Shown here: one piece after another, positions 41,682 through 49,874 of the stretch
How the letters are laid out: every line of letters starts with the position of its first letter
Position numbering within the stretch: position 1 is the first letter of the stretch
From: Fibrobacterota bacterium
Lineage (GTDB): Bacteria > Fibrobacterota > Fibrobacteria > UBA11236
DNA length: 58,374 nt
Assembly: GCA_023249635.1 (NCBI GenBank)
Contig: JAHFCH010000015.1
Coordinates: 1-58,374 of the forward strand
Reading direction: 5' to 3'
Translations under genes and position numbers: made by a program
Notes under the pieces: model-generated
Databases searched by the model: none
Told to the model about the DNA's origin: nothing
The model's input: the letters and a program-made list of their open reading frames with translations, nothing else

Positions 41682-43073
41682 ATGCCGAATAACCAATCCC
41701 TGTCCGCAGACCGGCTCGCCTGGTATGAACGCCCCGCCCCCCGGTATACCTCCTATCCACCCGCGACCGCATTCATCCCCTACGATTCCCCCTCGCGCTA
41801 TGCGGCCCTGCTGGCCGACGCCGATGGCACCGAGCCCTCCAACATCTCCCTCTACTTCCACATTCCCTTCTGCCCCCACCGCTGCCTGTTCTGCGGATGC
41901 CATACGGAAATCGGCACCCCCGGCAGCCGCGTGCTGGCGTATATGGATGGGATCGGAAAGGAGATGGAAGCGATGGCGAAGTGCGTCGATCCGCGACGTC
42001 AGGTGACCCAGATCCATTTCGGCGGGGGAACCCCCAATGCCATTCCCATGCCTGTGCTGCGCAAATTCCTGGGACGGGTACGCCGCCAGTGGTTCATCGC
42101 CCCGAATGCCGAAATCGCCATCGAATGCGATCCAAGCTTATTGGATCCGGATCGCGTGATAGCCCTCGCCGGCATGGGGTTCAATCGGATTTCCTTGGGA
42201 ATCCAGGACTTCCGCCCGCAGGTGCTGGCCGCGGTGGAACGCAGGCTGCCGGCCCATCCCATAGCGGAGCTGGTTTCGGCAGCGCATGGATCCGGAATCG
42301 GCAGCGTCAACCTGGATTTGATTTACGGTCTGCCGCTGCAAACCCCGGAATCGTTCGAAGCGACCCTGGAAACCGCCATCGAAACCGGAGCCGACCGCAT
42401 CTCCGCTTTCGGTTACGCGCATGTTCCCTGGGTCAAGGGGCACCAATCGGCACTGGAGCGGTATCCCATGCCCGATGCCGCTACGCGGTTGAATATCGCC
42501 AGGGCCTCGCGCCGGTTTTTCCGCGAGAACGGATTCGAGCCCATCGGCATGGATCATTTCGTCCGCAAAGAGGATGAATTGGCCAGGGCCAAGGCGGCTT
42601 CGGAGCTTCACCGGAATTTCCAGGGGTATTGTTCGCTCCGCCATACCGGCCAAGTCTATGCCTTCGGGGCCTCGGCCATTTCCCAGTTCACGCACGGATA
42701 CGGCCAGAACCGGAAGGATCTGGACGGATACCTGGAGGCCGTCGACAAAGGCGAATCGCCTTTATCCAAAGTCTATTACATGAATGCCCGCGACATCATG
42801 GTCCGTGCGGCCATCGATTCCCTGATGTGCTACGGCCGGCTCGACTTCGCGGAATTGCTCGAGGATACGGAAGGAAATCCCGGAGCCCTGGGAGACTATA
42901 TCCGCTACTCCCGCTCGCAGATGGAACCCCTGATCGAGGATGGCTGGGTGGAATGGGAAAACGGAATCCTTAGGCTCACCGAAGAGGGTTGGCCTTTCGT
43001 CCGCCATGCCGCGGCAGCGCTTGATCCCGTCTCCGCCGGGACGGTAGGCCAGCGATTTTCAAAAGCGATCTGA
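41682..43073 (+). CDS. hemN: HemN, oxygen-independent coproporphyrinogen III oxidase
   Basis: About 463 aa from the ATG at 41682. The frame is open from 41511, but the family N-terminus (YERPAPRYTSYPPA) begins right after this ATG. The radical SAM site FHIPFCPHRCLFCGCH has CxxxCxxC cysteines. GGGTPNAI, SLGIQDFRPQVL and LDLIYGLPLQTPESF are HemN blocks, and FGYAHVPWVKGHQ and GMDHFV are the substrate region. The enzyme decarboxylates coproporphyrinogen III anaerobically to make haem for the adjacent cbb3 oxidase. The predicted sigma-54 start leaves almost no 5' leader. An ATG at 41670 would lie before that start, so 41682 is preferred. Confidence 0.92.
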   Translation: MPNNQSLSADRLAWYERPAPRYTSYPPATAFIPYDSPSRYAALLADADGTEPSNISLYFHIPFCPHRCLFCGCHTEIGTPGSRVLAYMDGIGKEMEAMAKCVDPRRQVTQIHFGGGTPNAIPMPVLRKFLGRVRRQWFIAPNAEIAIECDPSLLDPDRVIALAGMGFNRISLGIQDFRPQVLAAVERRLPAHPIAELVSAAHGSGIGSVNLDLIYGLPLQTPESFEATLETAIETGADRISAFGYAHVPWVKGHQSALERYPMPDAATRLNIARASRRFFRENGFEPIGMDHFVRKEDELARAKAASELHRNFQGYCSLRHTGQVYAFGASAISQFTHGYGQNRKDLDGYLEAVDKGESPLSKVYYMNARDIMVRAAIDSLMCYGRLDFAELLEDTEGNPGALGDYIRYSRSQMEPLIEDGWVEWENGILRLTEEGWPFVRHAAAALDPVSAGTVGQRFSKAI

Positions 43074-43093
43074 ATTTACGGGAGCCTCGCGAG

Positions 43094-43798
43094 ATGGACG
43101 AATCCGAAAAGCATGTATTCAATCACCATCCCGATCGGGTGAAAACCTTGCGTGCCATCAGTCCGCTCTCTTTCTTCATTGAGCGGGGTTTCCATTTACT
43201 CTCTCATCTGACGCCGGAGCGGCTGATAGGGCCCACCCGCGTGCGCATCCAATCGGCGCATACCAGTGTTGAGGCCCGGCTAGAGGCCGCGCGCAGACGG
43301 GGAAGGCGGGTGGAAGGCTACCTGGTAGCCTGGTTCAGCATCGAAGCCCTCGCCATCGTATTCGGAACCACCTGCACGAACCCATGGGTCACGGGCGTCT
43401 TCGTCGCCCTGATGGCCGGGAGGATCCTGGATATCATCCAGATCACGGGGAACATCAGCCTATTCGATCGTTTGAAGATCAATTGGCGGTACTACTACAT
43501 CGAGAATACGGTGCGTACCATCCTCCTCTCCATGATCAACTACCTCGAGTTCATCGTCTGCTTCGGCTTCATGTATTGCGTGGCGGGGCGGAGCGGCCGG
43601 ATGCTCGCGTTCAAGGAATCCCCTTTCGACGGTTATTACTTCAGCGGCACGACGCAGCTGACCATCGGCTACGGCGATATCGTCCCTTTCGGATGGATCA
43701 AGTATCTCGCCTTGTTCCAGGGCTTTTTGGGGTTCCTCTTCACGATCCTGATCTTGGGCCGATTCATCGCATTGCTCCCCGAAATCGCCGACGAATAG
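43094..43798 (+). CDS. Two-pore-helix potassium-channel-like ion channel
   Basis: 234 aa. It is mainly hydrophobic, with membrane segments near residues 75-115, 140-165 and 205-228. The pore region reads GTTQLTIGYGDIVPFGW and carries the TIGYGD selectivity signature typical of K+ channels. The N-terminal ~70 residues are cytoplasmic with a charged helix. It lies 20 bp after hemN and probably shares its transcript. A physiological link to hemN or cbb3 oxidase is not obvious, though membrane-potential control under low oxygen would fit. Confidence 0.8.
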   Translation: MDESEKHVFNHHPDRVKTLRAISPLSFFIERGFHLLSHLTPERLIGPTRVRIQSAHTSVEARLEAARRRGRRVEGYLVAWFSIEALAIVFGTTCTNPWVTGVFVALMAGRILDIIQITGNISLFDRLKINWRYYYIENTVRTILLSMINYLEFIVCFGFMYCVAGRSGRMLAFKESPFDGYYFSGTTQLTIGYGDIVPFGWIKYLALFQGFLGFLFTILILGRFIALLPEIADE

Positions 43799-43825
43799 CC
43801 CTCCTCATTGGCTGCAGTGAAAAAA

Positions 43826-43841
43826 TGGCACAACAAATGCC
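43826..43841 (+). promoter_or_regulatory. Candidate sigma-54 promoter (TGGCAC-N5-ATGCC)
   Basis: TGGCAC (43826-43831), 5-bp spacer, ATGCC (43837-43841). A perfect -24 but an A at the first -12 base. No matching tandem box lies upstream, so it is less certain than the others. It would serve the cytochrome at 43930. Confidence 0.45.
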
Positions 43842-43929
43842 GATGCCCGGTGCCCGCTAACGGATAATTTCTGGGCTACACCGCGTCTCCGAGGATCCCA
43901 AAGCAAGGGTCCGGTACGCATTCCGGAGG

Positions 43930-45309
43930 ATGATGATGACCATTCGCAAGGTCGCCTTTTACGGTACCCTGATTTTCACGGCTTACGCGGCCTCGGGCAA
44001 GGCGGTGGGCTACCGCTTCTTCGACCCCTCGATTTCCGATTCCATCCCTAAGCTTATTTCCGGAACCGGATTTTATTCCGACCTTCCCAAGAAGGAAATC
44101 AGCGCGGATGTGGTTCCCTTCAACGTGAATGCCCCCCTTTGGACCGACGGGGCCGTCAAGCAACGTTATATCGCGGTACCCCAGGGGGCCCATGTCATCT
44201 ACAACGACACCGCCGATACTTATGCTTATCCGGAACGGGCCATGGTAATCAAGAATTTCTCGGTGGATACCATTCCCGGAAATCCCGCATCGCGTATCCT
44301 GGTGGAAACGCGATTCTCGGGAATGAAAAAGGTGGGAGGGAAAGAGAAATGGTTCCTGTGGGCCTATCGTTGGCGCCTCGATCAAACCGATGCGGATTTG
44401 GTGACCGATACCGGGGCCAACGCCACGGTTAGGGTTTACGATAAGGGCGTGGGCCAGGCCCCGCGCCTCAAGAAATGGCGCTATCCGGATAAGACCCAAT
44501 GTGCGGCCTGCCATCGCGTGGCGGGCACGGGTGGACGCACGGTACTGGCTTTTTTCACGGCGCAAATCAATCGCCCCATGGACGGGAATCCCGCCGTCAA
44601 TCAAATCCAGCATTTTTTCGACCTGGGGGTTTTGGCGCTCGCTCCCGGCTCGACGGCTCCGGACCTGGCCAAGTCGCCGCGTTGGGCCCGCTGGGACGAT
44701 ACCACGGCAAGCTTGGAATTGCGCTCCCGTTCCTACATAGCCGCCAATTGCTCCGGATGCCATGGTAGCCGAGGGATCGGGACGCAAGCCACTTTGGATG
44801 TCACCCTCGATTATGATTTCCATGATATGCAGGCGCATATGGATCTCACAAAGCAGAAACTCAAGGGCACCTTTCCCATCGATAGCGCCGGCCTGCTCAT
44901 TCCCGGGAGGCCGGATCGTTCCGTGCTCCTTTACCGCCAGAAGATGCGCAACCAGAAGGATCTTGATTTCACTTCCGAACGCATGGCCATGCCCCCGCTG
45001 GGCTCATTCGAGCCGGATACCAATGCCATCAAAGTCATCACGGCATGGATAGCCGGCATGCCCGGATCCGGGATCGCCGTTCGTCCCGCGTTGCATCCGG
45101 CCATGGGAAGGGTTCTGGCCGGCAACGGGATTATCTCACTGCCCCGGGGATTGGATAGGGGAGAGGGCGAATTGATCCTGGTGGATATGCATGGTAAGGC
45201 CACCAAGCTATCGCGCTCGCAGTACGGGAACTGGCGCTATGGAACCGAATCCCAGGGCATCCGGTTCGTACTTTGGAACGGGGTGGTTCTCGGTCGGGTA
45301 CTGCTTTAA
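43930..45309 (+). CDS. SO2930/TIGR03806-type dihaem cytochrome with sorting-like C-terminus
   Basis: 459 aa with a signal peptide (KVAFYGTLIFTAYAASGKA). It holds the SGTGFYSDLPKKEISADVVP opening and NAPLWTDGAVKQRYI of the TIGR03806 family. Two c-haem sites follow: TQCAACHRVAG and AANCSGCHGSRG. The last ~70 residues (GIAVRPALHPAMGRVLAGNG onward) have a sorting-domain-like pattern ending GVVLGRVLL. Family members are exported dihaem cytochromes of uncertain electron partner. It lies alone between convergent and tandem genes. The start Met is followed by two more Mets, so the start could be shifted by up to two codons. Confidence 0.78.
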   Translation: MMMTIRKVAFYGTLIFTAYAASGKAVGYRFFDPSISDSIPKLISGTGFYSDLPKKEISADVVPFNVNAPLWTDGAVKQRYIAVPQGAHVIYNDTADTYAYPERAMVIKNFSVDTIPGNPASRILVETRFSGMKKVGGKEKWFLWAYRWRLDQTDADLVTDTGANATVRVYDKGVGQAPRLKKWRYPDKTQCAACHRVAGTGGRTVLAFFTAQINRPMDGNPAVNQIQHFFDLGVLALAPGSTAPDLAKSPRWARWDDTTASLELRSRSYIAANCSGCHGSRGIGTQATLDVTLDYDFHDMQAHMDLTKQKLKGTFPIDSAGLLIPGRPDRSVLLYRQKMRNQKDLDFTSERMAMPPLGSFEPDTNAIKVITAWIAGMPGSGIAVRPALHPAMGRVLAGNGIISLPRGLDRGEGELILVDMHGKATKLSRSQYGNWRYGTESQGIRFVLWNGVVLGRVLL

Positions 45310-45318
45310 GCCCGCAGG

Positions 45319-45352
45319 GCCCGATCCGGACCGCTTACGGTTTGGACCGGGC
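45319..45352. terminator. Bidirectional hairpin between convergent genes
   Basis: GCCCGATCC (45319-45327) pairs with GGACCGGGC (45344-45352) with a single mismatch. It lies just after the cytochrome stop and overlaps the end of the MBL gene, so it may end both transcripts. No long U-tract is seen. Confidence 0.5.
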
Positions 45353-46744
45353 TTCAGCCATTGATACGGGAAGCGCGGATGCCGCTGAGGCCAATTCAAC
45401 CGCCTCGCCTAAGCGCGGGACATAGGCATCCCAACCCAATTCGGACTGGATTCGATCGCGTAGGGCTGCGGCTGCGACCGCCTCCCCATGCGTTACGAAC
45501 ACCCGGCGGGGGGCAACGGCGGCAGACCCGAGCCAGGTCAGGATTTCCCCCGCATCGGCATGGGCCGAAGCGTTGGGCAGCATGGCTACCTTCGCTTTGA
45601 CGGGAACATAGCTTCCGAAGATTTTGATCGACTCCGCGCCGGCAGCCAATTGCGCTCCACGGGTGCCCTCGGCTTGGAACCCGGCCAACAGGATGGCGTT
45701 ATCCGGATTGGGGGCGAAGGCTTTCATATGATGGAGGATGCGGCCCCCGGTAACCATGCCGCTGGCGCTAATCAAGATCATGGGACCTTTGCGCGCGGAC
45801 AACTGTTTCGATTCTTCCGGGGTTTGCACATAGTGCGCGAGGTCGAATACCTTATGCGCCAAGGCGGTTCCCAATTTATGGTCCGCCGCGTACTTCAGGT
45901 AAAGCCTGGTCACATCGGCGGCCATGGGGCTGTCGACGAAAATGGGAATAGCAGGAAGACGACCGGCTTCTTTCAGGCTCCAAAGCATATGCAAAACGCT
46001 CTGGGTACGGCCTACGGCGAAGGAGGGGATTATGACGACGCTTTTCAGGGACAGTGCCCGTTCCAGCACGCCCAGCAATGCTTCGGACGGGTCTATGTCC
46101 TCATGCTTGCGATTACCGTAAGTCGATTCCACGACGATATGGTTAGCGACGGGGCAAACGTCCGGCGATGTGAGCATTGGGTCCATGGGACGTCCCAAGT
46201 CTCCCGAAAATAGGATGGATTCACTCCCGCTTTTGATCAAAAGCGAAGCTGCGCCAAGGATATGCCCGGCTTTACGGAATTCGATTTCCCAACCTCCTTC
46301 GATGCGATGGGGTTTGCGCCAAGGTACGCTCCGGAACCGGCCGAAGCAGGCAAGGGCTTCATCGGAAGTATACAGGGGCTTGGGAGGGTTATGTCTGGAG
46401 TACCCGTGCTTGGCGGCATGCCGGGCCTCTTCTTCCTGCAAGGCGGCGCTGTCCAGCAAAAGAATCCTGCTAAGGTCCCGGGTCGCAGCCGTGCAATAGA
46501 CCGGTCCCGCGAACCCGTCCGCGACGAGCCGCGGCAGATAACCCGTATGATCCAAGTGCGCATGGGTCAAAATCACCGCATCCAAAGTGGAGGGATCGAC
46601 AGATAATGGCTCACGGTTCAGGAGCCTCAAGGCCTTCAAGCCTTGGAACAAACCGCAGTCGATCAGGATTCTGCTCCCATGGCTTTCCAGGAGATATTTC
46701 GAACCCGTTACGGTCGACGCCGCTCCCAGGAATGTCAAACGCAT
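45335..46744 (-). CDS. MBL-fold beta-CASP RNA exonuclease-like protein
   Basis: 469 aa from the ATG at 46744. The frame stays open to 47092 but that part lies inside the RIC gene. It starts with MRLTFLGAASTVTGSKYLLE and ILIDCGLFQG, then the metal motif HAHLDHTGYLPRL. AGHILGAASL, FSGDLGRPMDPML, ESTYGN, IPSFAVGRTQSVLHML and SASGMVTGGRILHHM are the beta-CASP core blocks of the YsxB/RNase J-like exonuclease group. A HxHxDH zinc site is complete. It overlaps the RIC gene by 10 bp, so it is co-translated. RNA turnover under stress is the likely role and the substrate is unknown. Confidence 0.87.
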   Translation of the reverse strand: MRLTFLGAASTVTGSKYLLESHGSRILIDCGLFQGLKALRLLNREPLSVDPSTLDAVILTHAHLDHTGYLPRLVADGFAGPVYCTAATRDLSRILLLDSAALQEEEARHAAKHGYSRHNPPKPLYTSDEALACFGRFRSVPWRKPHRIEGGWEIEFRKAGHILGAASLLIKSGSESILFSGDLGRPMDPMLTSPDVCPVANHIVVESTYGNRKHEDIDPSEALLGVLERALSLKSVVIIPSFAVGRTQSVLHMLWSLKEAGRLPAIPIFVDSPMAADVTRLYLKYAADHKLGTALAHKVFDLAHYVQTPEESKQLSARKGPMILISASGMVTGGRILHHMKAFAPNPDNAILLAGFQAEGTRGAQLAAGAESIKIFGSYVPVKAKVAMLPNASAHADAGEILTWLGSAAVAPRRVFVTHGEAVAAAALRDRIQSELGWDAYVPRLGEAVELASAASALPVSMAEARSKP

Positions 46745-47484
46745 TGGGCGGCCCTTTGCAACAATAGGGTTTCCATGGCGGTCGCACGGGGAAAGAGAAT
46801 CTCGGATTCGACATAGGTATGCGCGCGCAACCTGGCCTCGAACGATTGGATACCGCCAAGGGTTTCCTGGATGAGCGGAATTTGACTGATGTCCGAGACC
46901 GCATTCTTCAACCGCACGAAGATGGAGGCCACCAATGCGTGGAATGAGTCTTCCGGTGCATGGATTTGGACTTTGGTGAACATGGTTACTGATCCCTTGA
47001 AGATTTCCGGGTATAGGTCCGGATGCCTCATGCTGGCTTCGGTCCGAAGGATTTTCGGATAGAGGAACTCCTCTTCTTCTTCCATATGCCACGAGAATTC
47101 CTGCCGGAAGGACGTCAATTCCGATATCAACTCGGATAGGGTCGCCTGGGCCGAAGGGATTTCCAAGCGGAGGGCTTCGAGCATACGATGGATGTTTGGT
47201 AAATCGCGACGGCGGAATTCGCGATGATTCGCAGTCAAATGATCGACGAGAAAGTAGAGTGGCAGGCCTTTCCAGTCCTGGCGTTCCAGATTCACCGGCA
47301 GGGAAGAGATCCTGGCATGCAATTCGTTCAAATTAACTTTGGCGTTCCGGCAGAATTCGCCCATGGGAGTATCCAGCCGGTTCCAAAAGCTGCCGCCGGA
47401 AATTTCTTCCAGAACTCCCACGGCCAACGGCCGGCTACGGATCGCTTCGCGAACGGTTAATGAATCGATTGGGTTCGAGGTCAT
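46735..47484 (-). CDS. RIC/YtfE/ScdA-like di-iron protein
   Basis: 249 aa. The N-terminal ScdA/DUF542 domain (TVREAIRSRPLAVGVLEEI) is followed by a hemerythrin-like four-helix bundle. Putative iron ligands are His in VDHLTANHREF, HMEEEEEFLYPKI, and DSFHALVAS near the end. RIC proteins repair iron-sulfur clusters damaged by nitric oxide or oxidants. It starts 14 bp after the sigma-factor gene and overlaps the MBL gene by 10 bp. The three form one operon controlled by the sigma-54 promoter at 48428. Confidence 0.85.
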   Translation of the reverse strand: MTSNPIDSLTVREAIRSRPLAVGVLEEISGGSFWNRLDTPMGEFCRNAKVNLNELHARISSLPVNLERQDWKGLPLYFLVDHLTANHREFRRRDLPNIHRMLEALRLEIPSAQATLSELISELTSFRQEFSWHMEEEEEFLYPKILRTEASMRHPDLYPEIFKGSVTMFTKVQIHAPEDSFHALVASIFVRLKNAVSDISQIPLIQETLGGIQSFEARLRAHTYVESEILFPRATAMETLLLQRAAQCV

Positions 47485-47498
47485 GGCTATGCTCCGGT

Positions 47499-48395
47499 TT
47501 AAGGTTTGGCCCAGGCGGGGATATGCCCCGGGGGGACGCAGGGGTATTTGGCGGTGAGCGTCATCAGGACTTTGAGTTTGGCGATGGCCTTTGCCTTGAT
47601 CTGGCGAACGCGTTCTTTCGAAAGCCCCATGCGCTTGGCCATTTCGGGCAGGTTCCAGGTCATTCCGTACTTCAACCCGTAGTACATGTCGAGCACTTCG
47701 CGCTCGCGGGAATCCAAGCCCATGAGCAACTGGTTCATCGCGCGCTTGGCATGGAAGCGTTCCACCTCGGCCTGGGTGCCCGATTCGGAATCCACCGCGA
47801 GGCCATCGACGAAATCCCCGGATCCTTCGCCATCGGCTTTACGATCCAGGGAGAGAGGAGCGGCCATCAAGTCAAGGTAGGCGCGGATCCGGTTGGCTTG
47901 CATGCCGGTTTCCAGTTCCAATTCTTCCACCGAAGGATCGCGACCCAAACTTTGGCCCAGCTTTTTTGAAGCCTGGTTCAACTTGTGCATTTTGCCGGTG
48001 GTCGATGTGGAAAGGCGTACGACCCGGGTCTGGTCGGCCAAGGCCACCATCAGCGCCTGGCGGATCCACCATACGCCGTACGAAATGAAACGGCAATCGT
48101 GGTGCAAGCTGAAGCGTTCCGCGGCGCGCATCAGGCCGAGATTGCCTTCGTTGATGAGGTCCACCAAAGGCAGGCCCCGGTTCTCATACTGGCGGCAGAC
48201 TGCGACGACGAATTTCAGGTTGGCTTGCACCAATGCATTGACCGCCCAACGATCGCCGAGCTGGATGCGAACCGCCAAATCCCTTTCCTGGCGGGAGGTC
48301 AGTTTTTGCGTTGACCGGATGTCCTGGAGATAGGCGGTTAGCGGATCCGCCTCATGGAAGATTCTTGCGTGCTGATTCGAGTTTCCCTGGCTCAT
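47499..48395 (-). CDS. Group-2 (RpoS/RpoD-like) sigma-70 factor
   Basis: About 298 aa from the ATG at 48395, which follows an AAAGGA site. The frame reaches 48443. Region 1.2 is DPLTAYLQDIRSTQKLTSRQ and region 2 is NLKFVVAVCRQYENRGLPLV, DLINEGNLGLMRAAERF and FISYGVWWIRQAL. Region 3 lies near SLGRDPSVEELE and region 4 ends with GLSKERVRQIKAKAIAKLK. It lacks the long region 1.1 of RpoD and resembles RpoS-type factors. It is the first gene of a sigma-RIC-MBL operon and is itself placed under a sigma-54 promoter, which suggests a two-step cascade. Confidence 0.88.
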   Translation of the reverse strand: MSQGNSNQHARIFHEADPLTAYLQDIRSTQKLTSRQERDLAVRIQLGDRWAVNALVQANLKFVVAVCRQYENRGLPLVDLINEGNLGLMRAAERFSLHHDCRFISYGVWWIRQALMVALADQTRVVRLSTSTTGKMHKLNQASKKLGQSLGRDPSVEELELETGMQANRIRAYLDLMAAPLSLDRKADGEGSGDFVDGLAVDSESGTQAEVERFHAKRAMNQLLMGLDSREREVLDMYYGLKYGMTWNLPEMAKRMGLSKERVRQIKAKAIAKLKVLMTLTAKYPCVPPGHIPAWAKP

Positions 48396-48427
48396 GGCGA
48401 TGGTTCCTTTCCTCACCATATTCTTAA

Positions 48428-48443
48428 GCAACCCCTGAGCCAA
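48428..48443 (-). promoter_or_regulatory. Sigma-54 promoter of the sigma-RIC-MBL operon (TGGCTC-N5-TTGCT)
   Basis: On the minus strand TGGCTC, a 5-bp spacer and TTGCT. The predicted start is about 22 nt before the ATG at 48395, leaving room for the AAAGGA site. The -24 element is 60 bp from the nearest box. Confidence 0.8.
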
Positions 48444-48503
48444 ATGTGGTTTCGGCTGGAATGGCGATTCCGGGGATTCTGATTCGATCCTCCTCCGTTT
48501 TCT

Positions 48504-48536
48504 TGTCCTTATGGCAAGTTTCCTGCCAGGTTGGCA
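48504..48536. promoter_or_regulatory. Tandem enhancer boxes upstream of the sigma factor
   Basis: TGTCCTTATGGCA (48504-48516, degenerate) and TGCCAGGTTGGCA (48524-48536, perfect 5-bp arms), starting exactly 20 bp apart. Confidence 0.7.
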
Positions 48537-48570
48537 AAAGCTTTAGGCGCCCTTTAGAGGTAGGTCAGGT

Positions 48571-48693
48571 TCATTCCTTCCCCGCCGCGAGGCGGGGGAA
48601 GAATACGATGGCCCAAATCAGAAGCGGTAGCAGGGCAAGGGCCGCGGCAATCGGCAACAAGATGTATTCGGCTTCGGTCCAAGACACGGCCAC
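48571..48693 (-). CDS. Small one-helix membrane protein, 40 aa
   Basis: The GTG at 48693 (a second GTG at 48687) opens a frame of about 40 codons. A short acidic start (SWTEAEYILL) leads into one membrane helix (PIAAALALLPLLIWAIVFF) and a positively charged end (PRLAAGKE). It overlaps the end of NnrS by 76 bp in another frame. The last codons form a strong hairpin (48576-48602, stem about 10 bp) that could be a terminator. I do not recognise it. It could instead be a by-product of that hairpin, but the helix and charge pattern are protein-like. Confidence 0.45.
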   Translation of the reverse strand: MAVSWTEAEYILLPIAAALALLPLLIWAIVFFPRLAAGKE

Positions 48694-49700
48694 CTACGTA
48701 TCCCTACGGCTGCCCCAAGGGCCAAGCCCGCAGCCCCCGCCATCCAGGCGCCGGAGCGACGGCGTTCCGGGTCCAGCCTGCGCGCAATTACCGCGGTCGC
48801 CGCCGTGACCGCGATCCATCCGAATCCCGCCAGGAAGGAAATGTGGTTGAACAACAGGCTGCGGTCGGGAAAAATCGCGGCCAGCACGGGCCCGGCGAGG
48901 ATGAAAAGGGAACCGAAGCGGATTAACGACTGGTACCTGGGCAGATCTGCGAACAAGGATTCGTGCCCATCCGGGCGCCTCAGATACAGGAGAATCCAAG
49001 CCGCCCTGAGTACATATGCCAGCCGCAACCACAGGTTGGAATCCTGGGCCCAGAGGGACATCGCTTCCCAGAACAGACTTAAGGAAAGCAGGGCCACCGC
49101 GGTCCCCGTCCGCATTAGCACCGAAGGAGAACCGGATACTCGGTTCCAACGGAAGCACAGCATGCAAAAGAGCAGGGCGAACCCCTGCAACCCGGCCAGG
49201 GCGGCCGACCTTCCCAGAATGGTGGGAAGCGCGATCAATTCGGATACCCAACCGAACGTTGTCCAAGCAAGCGAAAACAGGGCTGCGGCGAATGCAATGC
49301 GGAGACCAGGGTGATTTGCTCCCGTATCCAACCGCGCTCGGTTGCCGAGGAACACGCTCAAACCGATGGCCGATGCGGTATGGAAGGCGTAGGCCGCCTT
49401 TAAATGCCCGGAAAGCCCCGCCACCCCCATGCCGGCAAGGCAAAGGCAGAAGAAGGCTATCATGCCGGCTTGGGCGGGCTGGGCATCGACGGCCCTGGGG
49501 CTTTCGGAAAGGAGGATGCCCAGGGCGAAAGCATAGAGAAACCCGTTGCCCAACAGCAAGGCATGCAGGGTTTCCTTATGCGGGAATCCGCCCAGCAAAT
49601 CCACGGACCAAACCCCCAGGCCCAAGGTCAGAAAGCAATAACCGATGGGGAAGAGGATGCGATAAGGGTCCGTCCGCCAATTCGAGATTCCAGCTTGCAT
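48618..49700 (-). CDS. nnrS: NnrS-family membrane protein
   Basis: About 360 aa from the ATG at 49700 with a GGAGG ribosome site. The frame reaches 49811. It has about ten to twelve membrane segments. Landmarks are NWRTDPYRILFPIGYCFLTL, WSVDLLGGFPHKETLHALLL, NGFLYAFALGILLSESPRA, HTASAIGLSVFLGNRAR and FNHISFLAGFGWIAVTAA. NnrS is linked to nitric-oxide and denitrification responses through its haem-copper binding. The last ~25 residues (WPCLGPKPNTSCCRLPRPLP) overlap the 40-aa frame and look unlike the family, so the end may be frameshifted. It is preceded by a sigma-54 promoter and two boxes of its own. Confidence 0.82.
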   Translation of the reverse strand: MQAGISNWRTDPYRILFPIGYCFLTLGLGVWSVDLLGGFPHKETLHALLLGNGFLYAFALGILLSESPRAVDAQPAQAGMIAFFCLCLAGMGVAGLSGHLKAAYAFHTASAIGLSVFLGNRARLDTGANHPGLRIAFAAALFSLAWTTFGWVSELIALPTILGRSAALAGLQGFALLFCMLCFRWNRVSGSPSVLMRTGTAVALLSLSLFWEAMSLWAQDSNLWLRLAYVLRAAWILLYLRRPDGHESLFADLPRYQSLIRFGSLFILAGPVLAAIFPDRSLLFNHISFLAGFGWIAVTAATAVIARRLDPERRRSGAWMAGAAGLALGAAVGIRRWPCLGPKPNTSCCRLPRPLPCYRF

Positions 49701-49740
49701 ACGTATTCCTCCGGGCGCGGATGCGCCTGGATGGGGTAAA

Positions 49741-49756
49741 CGCAAAACCCATTCCA
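49741..49756 (-). promoter_or_regulatory. Sigma-54 promoter of nnrS (TGGAAT-N5-TTGCG)
   Basis: On the minus strand TGGAAT, a 5-bp spacer and TTGCG, giving the GG-N10-GC spacing. The predicted start is about 28 nt before the ATG. The nearest box starts 61 bp further upstream. Confidence 0.7.
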
Positions 49757-49816
49757 TTATTTTGGTCGCAACAGAAGGCGATTGCCGTGGAATCCATGCG
49801 GATATCTCCAAGGCCG

Positions 49817-49849
49817 TGACATTTTGGCGCTGGGCGTGCCATTTCGGCC
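49817..49849. promoter_or_regulatory. Tandem enhancer boxes upstream of nnrS
   Basis: TGACATTTTGGCG (49817-49829) and TGCCATTTCGGCC (49837-49849) start 20 bp apart. The first differs by one base from the hemN box TGCCATTTTGGCG. Confidence 0.75.
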
Positions 49850-49874
49850 GAAGTTTGATCGGGGGCTGGATTTC

